Assembly (NCBI GenBank): GCA_030618905.1
Contig: JAUXCL010000174.1
Span: 1-5,236, forward strand
Direction: 5' to 3'
Length of the DNA stretch: 5,236 bases
From: Bacteroidales bacterium
Lineage (GTDB): Bacteria > Bacteroidota > Bacteroidia > Bacteroidales > B18-G4
The translations under genes and the position numbers were made by a program. Within the stretch, counting starts at the first letter, position 1. The number at the start of each line of letters is the position of its first letter. Below are positions 1-5,236 of this stretch, in pieces. A model generated the notes under the pieces. That model worked only from the letters and a program-made list of their open reading frames with translations. It was not told the DNA's origin and searched no databases.

Positions 1-993
1 CTTTTTTATGTATCGGCCAGTATTTGGGCATGGTTGAAATACATTAAATCCGGTAAGTTTTATTGGATTGTATTCATTGGGGCTTTCGCAGGTGCAGCAA
101 TTCTTTGTAAATGGCTGTCAGGACTACTGGTATACCTTGCCTGGGGGATTTATAATATGCAACGCTACCAGTTTAGCGTAAAAAAATATCTTCCCTTACT
201 TATATCCTTATTGATTACTGCACTGGTCGTATTGCCATGGCAATTTTTAATTTTCACCTGGCATCCTGCTGAGGCGAAATATGAATTGAATTATAATTTC
301 AGACATTTTTCAGAAGTAATTGAAGGCCATAGCGGTAATATTTGGTATCATTTCGACAATATGAAATTGTTGTTTGGCCGTTTTATCCAGGTGCTCATAT
401 TGCCAGCTCTTGCCGTATTCTATATCAAGTCTAATGATAAGAAACTTGCCCTATCATTCCTGGCCATGCCAATTTTTGTATACCTGCTTTATTCTCTGTC
501 AGCCACAAAAATGCCCTCATATCCTATTTTGGTTGCCATCCCAATTTATGTTTGCATTGCTTATCTCATATATGTGATTTATGAGCTTCTAAGCAAGAAA
601 ATTTCCATAAAATGGCTTCCTATAGTAGTTACAGGCCTTTTATTACTTGCCATCGCATGGAGTAATTTAAGGATAATGGAATTCAGCAGAATACATGCCA
701 AAGACACAGACAGGGCGAGACAACTCATGCATAATAAAGACATTTTTATAAGCCTTAATTCACAACTCCCGGATAATGCAATCATTTTTAATGTAAAAGG
801 CAGGCATTATGTTGATTGCATGTTCTATACAAATTATACGGCTTATAATTTTATACCCTCAGAAACTCAATATGCATCCTTAAAAGCCCTGAATATCCCA
901 ATTGCTATTTTTAAAGCAGAGCGATTACCAGCACATCTACTAAAAGATGAAGAACTTATCATTATTGATAAGGAGCTTATGGGATATAATTGA
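1..993 (+). CDS. ArnT/PMT-like membrane glycosyltransferase (GT39 family), C-terminal part, 5' end outside window
   Basis: The frame is open from base 1 to a TGA at 991-993, giving 330 visible residues, so the true start lies upstream. A TTG at 34 is only an internal Leu codon. The sequence is strongly hydrophobic, with about six membrane spans at residues 25-41, 64-84, 128-142, 149-166, 175-197 and 206-221, followed by a soluble tail of about 110 residues. Features typical of the PMT_2/ArnT superfamily are a Pro-Trp at the end of a span (79-80), an EGH motif near 108-110 in the loop after it, and TKMPSYP at 169-175, which resembles the conserved TKLPHY-type motif before the next span. Such enzymes use polyprenyl-phosphate-linked sugars to glycosylate lipid A, proteins or other envelope acceptors on the outer face of the inner membrane. 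The catalytic first loop with its acidic residue lies outside the window, so activity and acceptor cannot be judged. It converges on the next gene. Confidence 0.8.
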   Translation, partial: LFYVSASIWAWLKYIKSGKFYWIVFIGAFAGAAILCKWLSGLLVYLAWGIYNMQRYQFSVKKYLPLLISLLITALVVLPWQFLIFTWHPAEAKYELNYNFRHFSEVIEGHSGNIWYHFDNMKLLFGRFIQVLILPALAVFYIKSNDKKLALSFLAMPIFVYLLYSLSATKMPSYPILVAIPIYVCIAYLIYVIYELLSKKISIKWLPIVVTGLLLLAIAWSNLRIMEFSRIHAKDTDRARQLMHNKDIFISLNSQLPDNAIIFNVKGRHYVDCMFYTNYTAYNFIPSETQYASLKALNIPIAIFKAERLPAHLLKDEELIIIDKELMGYN

Positions 994-1001
994 TCCTTTC
1001 A

Positions 1002-1694
1002 TTAATCTGATGCATGGATAGTTTCAATTGTCAAATATGGCTTTGTTTTTCTGAATTCTTCATTATTCATGAGATGATGTTTCAGCAACTCAGAATTTGA
1101 TTTGATTCGGCTATGCTTTCTTCTATAATCAAAGATCGCTTTCACCAATTCATAATCAAAATAGGGATGCCTTAAGAGGGTTTTGAATTCCACATGATTG
1201 AGATCAATTTTTTGAATCATATTGGTGTCAATGCTTATGAACTGATAATACTGGAGATAGCGGCTGCTGTCCATTCCATAAACCTCCAGCAATTGTTCTT
1301 TTCGATAATATCCGCCCAATATGTCCCTGTATTTGATGATCCTTTTTGCATAATACGGGCCAATCCCCGGCAACGAAATCAGGGCAGAGGTATCGGCAGC
1401 ATTGATTTCAATAATCCGGATGTTTTTTGAGGGTTTCTTTTGGCTTGAACTGACCGGGTTTGGGATTGTTCGATATGATGATTTGAAAGCCTTGACCGAA
1501 TCAGTATACACCTTTTGTGCTGCCAGAAAAGTATTGATCTCCTGCCCAAACTCCTGGTAATCAAATTTTGGAGTGTTGATCATTACAGGAATTAAGCGAT
1601 TGTATAAAATGACAGCAAAGATAATGCTCAGGAGCACAAAAATCCCCCTTCTTTCCTGCCTGGAAAGGTTGAAATACTCTTTTAAGGCTGACAT
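1002..1694 (-). CDS. Membrane-anchored helix-hairpin-helix (ComEA-like) protein
   Basis: The protein has 230 residues and begins at the ATG at 1692-1694. The frame can be extended to a TTG at 1727, but that adds 11 unconvincing residues, and an in-frame TGA lies at 1740-1742. The N-terminus (residues 1-16) is short and basic and ends in an RQERRG stretch. One membrane span follows at about 17-34, so the rest probably faces the periplasm. After a linker, residues 95-150 carry a classic HhH unit: INAAD at 97-101, then LPGIG at 108-112 and a basic helix to about 129. A second, degenerate unit begins with KIDLNHVEF at 162-170 and has RHPYF (175-179) where LPGIG would be expected. HhH hairpins bind the DNA backbone without sequence specificity. 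ComEA uses them to receive DNA during transformation, but here a competence role is only an analogy, since no com neighbours are visible. No Shine-Dalgarno sequence is seen. The stop lies 8 bases from that of the convergent glycosyltransferase. Confidence 0.82.
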   Translation of the reverse strand: MSALKEYFNLSRQERRGIFVLLSIIFAVILYNRLIPVMINTPKFDYQEFGQEINTFLAAQKVYTDSVKAFKSSYRTIPNPVSSSQKKPSKNIRIIEINAADTSALISLPGIGPYYAKRIIKYRDILGGYYRKEQLLEVYGMDSSRYLQYYQFISIDTNMIQKIDLNHVEFKTLLRHPYFDYELVKAIFDYRRKHSRIKSNSELLKHHLMNNEEFRKTKPYLTIETIHASD

Positions 1695-1788
1695 GATCTG
1701 CAAGGTGTTAACGATCCGGAAAGCCAAATGTGTCTGCTTTCATTAGTTAATACCGAAAATGATCAGATGTTCCCTTTCAGGCGTACAA
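1695..1788. other. 94-base intergenic spacer between the NSS transporter and the HhH gene
   Basis: This gap separates two minus-strand genes and is long enough for a promoter for the HhH gene. I found no convincing match to the Bacteroidota promoter pattern (TTTG, then TAnnTTTG) and no strong stem-loop followed by a U-run. An 11-codon minus-strand frame (1743 down to 1708) is present, but nothing supports it as a gene. Confidence 0.5.
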
Positions 1789-3153
1789 TTAAAATTTTAA
1801 AATATCGAGTTGATACAGGAATACGGTGGCCAGAGCAATAGGGGCAAAGAACCTCACAAGGGTCATAAATAACCAGAAAAATTTAGCCTTGAAAGTGCCC
1901 TGGTTCGATAGTTCATCCCGCACATCCTTTCTGCCCATAAACCATCCGGTAAAGATGACGATAAAGAATGCACCTACCGGCAAAAAGATGTTGGCTACAC
2001 TGTAATCCACAATGGAGAACAGGTTCTTGTCACCAATGGCCAGGTTATCCAGCGGGCCCTGCGACAGGGTGCAAAATACCCCAATAAATGTGATGACGGA
2101 AGCTACCACGACAGTTGCCGTTTTTCGACCAATATTGAGCTCTTCCGAACAGAATGCGACAACTACTTCCAGCAGCGATATCGTGGATGTGAGGGCTGCA
2201 ATAACTAGGAGGATAAAAAACATCAATGCCCAGAAATAACCTCCTGCCATTTGCTGGAAAATATTAGGAAGGGTTATAAAAATCAATGCTTCACCTTCGG
2301 CAGGATCAATGCCGAATGCAAATACTGCAGGGAAGATCGCTATTCCAGCCAGTACGGCAATCAGGGTGTCGGAGGCTGTTACCGTATAGGCTATATTAGG
2401 TAAATTATCTTTTTTGCTGATATAGGAGCCGAAAGTGATCATGGTGCCCATACCAATGCTCAGGGAGAAGGCGGCCTGTCCCAGTGCCTGGATGATCACA
2501 TCAGGTGTGATCTTTGAGAAATCAGCTGTGAAAAAGAACCTCAATCCTTCCCCGGCTCCGGGTAAGGTTATGGAACGGATACAGATCACAATGATCAGCA
2601 CGAGTAACATTGGCATCAGTATTTTGGCGTACTTCTCAATGCCATGACGAATGCCATGGAAAACGATCCATGCTGTCAATCCCATAAAGATGACCTGCCA
2701 GATAACCGGCATCAGACCACCTTTTTGGAAACTGTTAAACATTTCGCCAAGCTCTGATGTACCTTTACCACTGAAACCATTCGCAAGCGATTGGTAAAGG
2801 TATTCCAGGGTCCAGCCTGCAATGGTGCTGTAATAGGCAAGGACGAAAAAAGCCCCTGCGATACCGATCAACCCGATCAGGTACCAGGGCTGATTGGGTT
2901 TGAGCTTTTTGAATGATCCGTAAGCATTTCTTTGCCCCTTTCTACCAATAATAATTTCCGATAGCATTACCGGGATCCCAATTGCAGCAATGAACAAAAG
3001 ATATACAATCAGGAAGGCACCACCTCCGTTTTCTCCGGCGATATAAGGAAAGCGCCAAATGTTTCCCAAACCGATCACCGATCCGGCAGTAGCAGCAATC
3101 ACACCAATTCTTGAACCGAAACTGTCTCGTTTTGAAAAGTCGAATTTTGCCAT
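1789..3153 (-). CDS. Sodium-dependent transporter, neurotransmitter:sodium symporter (NSS/SNF) family
   Basis: The complete protein has 454 residues, starts at ATG 3151-3153 and stops with TAA. NSS proteins such as LeuT, TnaT and MhsT import amino acids with Na+. About 11 membrane spans can be counted (near 16-38, 45-66, 90-120, 149-167, 177-194, 219-243, 256-281, 306-335, 346-363, 387-406, 424-448), matching the shorter 11-span bacterial subgroup rather than 12-span LeuT. Span 1 carries the family signature GLGNIWRFP (28-36) followed by ENGGGAF (41-47). By comparison with LeuT as I remember it, N31 fits Na1, while G24, I27 and A320/T322/S323 (AALTS, span 8) fit Na2. R34, Y107/Y108 and F229 match gate or substrate-pocket positions, and S230/S232 sit in the unwound part of span 6. 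The ion sites therefore look intact. D262 near the start of span 7 may supply the acidic charge that replaces chloride in bacterial members. The substrate cannot be read from sequence; a neutral or aromatic amino acid is likely. It lies 83 bases downstream of the AGCS gene. Confidence 0.94.
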   Translation of the reverse strand: MAKFDFSKRDSFGSRIGVIAATAGSVIGLGNIWRFPYIAGENGGGAFLIVYLLFIAAIGIPVMLSEIIIGRKGQRNAYGSFKKLKPNQPWYLIGLIGIAGAFFVLAYYSTIAGWTLEYLYQSLANGFSGKGTSELGEMFNSFQKGGLMPVIWQVIFMGLTAWIVFHGIRHGIEKYAKILMPMLLVLIIVICIRSITLPGAGEGLRFFFTADFSKITPDVIIQALGQAAFSLSIGMGTMITFGSYISKKDNLPNIAYTVTASDTLIAVLAGIAIFPAVFAFGIDPAEGEALIFITLPNIFQQMAGGYFWALMFFILLVIAALTSTISLLEVVVAFCSEELNIGRKTATVVVASVITFIGVFCTLSQGPLDNLAIGDKNLFSIVDYSVANIFLPVGAFFIVIFTGWFMGRKDVRDELSNQGTFKAKFFWLFMTLVRFFAPIALATVFLYQLDILKF

Positions 3154-3180
3154 TAAGGATATGCTTGGTGGTTTGGATTA

Positions 3181-3188
3181 CAATTATA
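3181..3188 (-). promoter_or_regulatory. Possible -10 element upstream of the NSS transporter gene
   Basis: On the minus strand these bases read TATAATTG, which matches a generic TATAAT and is one mismatch from the Bacteroidota -7 consensus TAnnTTTG. It lies 27 bases before the ATG at 3153, a plausible distance for a short leader. No TTTG is found at the expected distance upstream, and AT-rich DNA gives such matches by chance, so this is weak. Confidence 0.2.
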
Positions 3189-3212
3189 GTGAAAAAGCGA
3201 TTAAGTTTTATC

Positions 3213-3233
3213 CGTTCACCGTTCACCGTTCAC
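3213..3233. repeat. Three perfect tandem copies of a 7-base unit (CGTTCAC; GTGAACG on the minus strand)
   Basis: Copies lie at 3213-3219, 3220-3226 and 3227-3233 with no mismatch. The array is in the 83-base gap between the two minus-strand transporter genes. It starts 3 bases after the stop codon of the upstream AGCS gene and ends about 60 bases before the NSS start. It has no inverted symmetry that would make a hairpin, so it is neither an obvious terminator nor a palindromic operator. It may be a simple-sequence array of the dispersed kind that recurs in a genome. Confidence 0.9.
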
Positions 3234-3236
3234 TCT

Positions 3237-4910
3237 TTATTTGGTTTTCTTTATTTCTCCAGTTTTCAATCTCTGCCAGTATGATTTCAGATCTCGCCGG
3301 ACTTCGGGAGCCAGGATGACGAGCCCTATAATATTCGGGAAAGCCATGCACAGGATCATCATGTCGGAGAATTCCAATACAGAAAAGAGGTTAGAGGAAG
3401 CCCCGATCACGATACAGGCGAGAAAAAGTAAGCGGAAAATCGTGTCTGTATAAATCCTTGACCCTAAGAATCTTATACTTAAGCCACCAAATAAATAATC
3501 AAAACCCTTCTGTCCATAATAGGACCATGAGATGAGGGTGGAAAAAGCGAAGAGTGTAACCGCAAAGAGCAACAGGAAAGGAAACCATGAGAATACGGAG
3601 CCAAATGCTGCTGATGTTAGCTGAACCCCTTCCAATCCTGATGATCCATCATACATACCGGTGAAAATGATCACCAGGGCTGTCATGGTGCATACCACTA
3701 TCGTATCCACAAAAGGTTCGAGCAGGGCCACGATACCTTCACTGACCGGCTCATTGGTTTTAGCAGCCGCATGGGCAATGGGAGCAGACCCGATGCCTGC
3801 CTCATTCGAGAATGCCCCTCTTTGGAATCCAAATATGAGGACACCGACAAAACCACCTTTCATGGCATCCGGCGAAAATGCTCCTTTGATAATGAGCATG
3901 AAAGCATCATCAGCATAAGAGATATTCATGAAGATGATTACCAGGGCAGTTCCGATATATAACAAGGCCATGAATGGGACAATTTTTGAGGTTACCCTGG
4001 CAATGTTCTTGATTCCGCCTATGATGACCAGGCCCACCAAAACAGCCATCACAATTCCATACCAGAAACCAAACTTATCGGTAGCTGGAAAGAAGATGGC
4101 AAATTGTTCGAAAGCCTGGTTGGCCTGCAACATGTTGCCGCCCCCAATTGACCCTCCGATGACCAGAATGGCAAAAAGTATAGCCAGGAAGTGGCCCAGA
4201 TAACCCAGCTTTTTCTTTTTCAACCCATCCCTGAGATAGTACATGGCACCTCCTGAAACCTGTCCTTTATCATCTATCTTTCTGTATTTTACACCCAGCG
4301 TGCATTCTACAAATTTGGAGGACATCCCGATAAACCCTGCAATGATCATCCAGAACGTAGCTCCGGGTCCACCAATGGAGATCCCCAATGCTACGCCGGT
4401 AATATTACCGAGCCCGACAGTTGCCGAAAGGGCCGTAGTCAATGCCCTGAAATGGGATACCTCTCCTTTGTCATCAGGGTGGTCATATTTGCCTCGTACC
4501 AGGTCTATGGCATGTTTAATGCCCCGAACATTGATAAACCTCATCATAATGGTGAAAATCAATGCGCCACAGATCAGCCAAACGACAATCAATTTCATTG
4601 GTGCGAGGATGAACTCACCTTCTTCATCTTTTACTGCCTGGCCCTTATCATCATAAACATATGGATCATAAATGCCTATTGTAGAAAATGGATCCCAAAA
4701 GAGTATCTTGCTCAGAAAATCAACTACCGGTGTAAATGCTTTATCAATCCGATCACTAATCGTCAAAACGGTATCCTGTTCCTCAACCAATTCGAAAAGT
4801 GTATCGCTTTCCGCCTCCCGCTTTCCGCCTTCCGTGCCTCCAAGACATTGAACAGCGATGAATATCATCAGGAATGCAATCAGGTGTTTTATTTTGAAAG
4901 GCTTCAGCAT
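3237..4910 (-). CDS. Alanine/glycine:cation symporter (AGCS family), complete
   Basis: The protein has 557 residues, starts at ATG 4908-4910 and stops with TAA at 3237-3239. AGCS carriers import alanine, glycine or related small amino acids with Na+ or H+ across the inner membrane. The three family blocks are present: ATVGLGNITGVA (163-174) followed by GGPGATFWM (180-188); RGAFSNEAGIGSAPIAHAAA (364-383); and FSTLISWSYYG (456-466). The last spans end in a basic cytoplasmic tail. Residues 1-23 form a basic, then hydrophobic, signal-like segment. Residues 24-103 are polar and acidic, including a DDKG to DEEGEF stretch (87-100), before the first core span at about 105-123. This N-terminal extension accounts for much of the extra length over roughly 450-residue family members and probably faces the periplasm. 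Part of it (26-35) is encoded by a 7-base repeat. The start codon lies 8 bases after the stop of a second AGCS gene and lacks a Shine-Dalgarno sequence, so translation may be coupled. Confidence 0.94.
   Translation of the reverse strand: MLKPFKIKHLIAFLMIFIAVQCLGGTEGGKREAESDTLFELVEEQDTVLTISDRIDKAFTPVVDFLSKILFWDPFSTIGIYDPYVYDDKGQAVKDEEGEFILAPMKLIVVWLICGALIFTIMMRFINVRGIKHAIDLVRGKYDHPDDKGEVSHFRALTTALSATVGLGNITGVALGISIGGPGATFWMIIAGFIGMSSKFVECTLGVKYRKIDDKGQVSGGAMYYLRDGLKKKKLGYLGHFLAILFAILVIGGSIGGGNMLQANQAFEQFAIFFPATDKFGFWYGIVMAVLVGLVIIGGIKNIARVTSKIVPFMALLYIGTALVIIFMNISYADDAFMLIIKGAFSPDAMKGGFVGVLIFGFQRGAFSNEAGIGSAPIAHAAAKTNEPVSEGIVALLEPFVDTIVVCTMTALVIIFTGMYDGSSGLEGVQLTSAAFGSVFSWFPFLLLFAVTLFAFSTLISWSYYGQKGFDYLFGGLSIRFLGSRIYTDTIFRLLFLACIVIGASSNLFSVLEFSDMMILCMAFPNIIGLVILAPEVRRDLKSYWQRLKTGEIKKTK
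4806..4833. repeat. Four degenerate tandem copies of a 7-base unit inside the AGCS coding sequence
   Basis: On the plus strand the copies read GCTTTCC (4806-4812), GCCTCCC (4813-4819), GCTTTCC (4820-4826) and GCCTTCC (4827-4833). On the coding strand the unit is GGARRGC, with one copy GGGAGGC. Copies 1 and 3 are identical, and the others differ at pyrimidine-for-pyrimidine positions. The next 8 bases (4834-4841, GTGCCTCC) look like a fifth copy with one extra base. Together 4806-4841 spans 36 bases, exactly codons 24-35 of the transporter, just after the N-terminal hydrophobic segment. The strand asymmetry is marked: the coding strand is almost all purine. Confidence 0.85.
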
Positions 4911-4918
4911 AAGGGATT

Positions 4919-5236
4919 TTATCGTAATTTCTGTTTATCGAGTTTCTTCATCTCAGAGAAATACCAGCGTGTCTCTTTCATCACGACAGGAGTGAGGAAC
5001 AGCAGTGCAATCAGGTTAGGGATGGTCATGAATGTGATGACCATATCTACGAAGTGCCAGACAAGGTCAATTCCCCAGAAACAACCAAGGAATACAAATA
5101 AAGCATAGAGGTAACGATAGGGTTTGATGAACTTTTCTCCAAGCAAATAGTTGGCAGCCCGCGTTCCATAATATGACCAGCTGATCACCGTGGAAAAGGC
5201 GAACAGCATCAATCCCACAGCTACAATATGCCTCCC
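4919..5236 (-). CDS. Second alanine/glycine:cation symporter (AGCS) paralog, C-terminal part, 5' end outside window
   Basis: The frame is open from the right edge to a TAA at 4919-4921, giving 105 visible residues. A GTG at 5216-5218 is internal, because coding similarity continues upstream of it. Residues 12-24 of the visible part carry the AGCS C-terminal block FAFSTVISWSYYG, followed by two hydrophobic spans (about 44-60 and 67-83) and a basic, charged tail. The match to the downstream complete AGCS gene is clear around this block (about 16 of 23 positions by eye) and much weaker beyond it, where this copy is about ten residues shorter. This suggests old paralogs rather than a recent duplication. 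The N-terminal ion- and substrate-binding parts are not visible, so function cannot be confirmed. It ends 8 bases before the start of the next gene and is probably in the same operon. Confidence 0.9.
   Translation of the reverse strand, partial: GRHIVAVGLMLFAFSTVISWSYYGTRAANYLLGEKFIKPYRYLYALFVFLGCFWGIDLVWHFVDMVITFMTIPNLIALLFLTPVVMKETRWYFSEMKKLDKQKLR

Noticed and set aside
982..996. GGAT/ATCC inverted repeat at the convergent gene junction as a terminator
   Set aside because: The stem is only 4 base pairs with a 7-base loop and has no proper U-run on either strand, so it is too weak to call.
1695..1727. Longer HhH protein starting at TTG 1727
   Set aside because: The extra 11 residues precede a better ATG, and the ATG form starts with the usual short basic segment before the membrane span.
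1708..1743. An 11-codon minus-strand frame upstream of the HhH gene (ATG at 1741-1743)
   Set aside because: It is too short to judge, has no ribosome binding site, and shows no leader-peptide signature such as a run of one amino acid followed by a hairpin.
2942..3226. Minus-strand 94-codon frame starting in the CGTTCAC array and overlapping the NSS start
   Set aside because: It uses a GTG within the repeat and reads the first part of the NSS gene out of frame, giving a Cys/Arg-rich product with no family features.
4243..4656. Plus-strand open frame of 137 codons
   Set aside because: It lies wholly antisense to the conserved AGCS core, and its Pro- and Met-rich composition reflects the opposite strand's codons.
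4842..4910. Possible lipoprotein signal at the AGCS N-terminus, with Cys at residue 22
   Set aside because: The residues before the Cys are Ala-Val-Gln, which do not fit a lipobox (a small residue is needed at -1), and a polytopic transporter is not expected to be a lipoprotein.
4452..5108. Plus-strand open frame of 218 codons spanning the junction of the two AGCS genes
   Set aside because: It is antisense to two well-supported transporter genes, has a non-protein-like composition and no recognisable domain. It is a shadow frame.

Overview
The window looks like ordinary chromosomal sequence from a member of the Bacteroidota. Four things suggest this: the DNA is AT-rich, none of the visible starts has a clear Shine-Dalgarno sequence, one gene encodes a single-span membrane protein with ComEA-like helix-hairpin-helix repeats of a type common in that phylum, and one alanine/glycine:cation symporter has a signal-like N-terminal extension typical of Bacteroidota members of its family. 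This assignment is inferred from gene types and was not tested by a search. No rRNA, tRNA, CRISPR array, insertion sequence or phage gene is visible. No stretch over 300 bases lacks a gene.

Layout, left to right. Positions 1-993 (+) hold the C-terminal part of an ArnT/PMT-like (GT39) membrane glycosyltransferase whose start lies outside the window. It converges, with 8 bases between stop codons, on a minus-strand gene (1002-1694) for a membrane-anchored helix-hairpin-helix protein. Upstream of that gene, also on the minus strand, come a neurotransmitter:sodium symporter (NSS) family transporter (1789-3153), a complete alanine/glycine:cation symporter (AGCS; 3237-4910), and the C-terminal end of a second AGCS paralog (4919-5236) that continues off the right edge.

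The minus-strand genes read in the order AGCS-2 (partial), AGCS-1, NSS, HhH protein. The two AGCS genes are 8 bases apart and are probably co-transcribed. Gaps of 83 and 94 bases before the NSS and HhH genes leave room for separate promoters. Together the three transporters form a small sodium- or cation-coupled amino-acid uptake cluster. The HhH protein and the glycosyltransferase have no evident link to it.

The least expected structure is a pair of short arrays with the same 7-base period at the two ends of the complete AGCS gene. One is four degenerate copies inside the coding sequence just after the N-terminal hydrophobic segment (4806-4833). The other is three perfect copies of an unrelated heptamer starting 3 bases past the stop codon (3213-3233). 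I see no convincing evidence of a previously undescribed multi-gene system.
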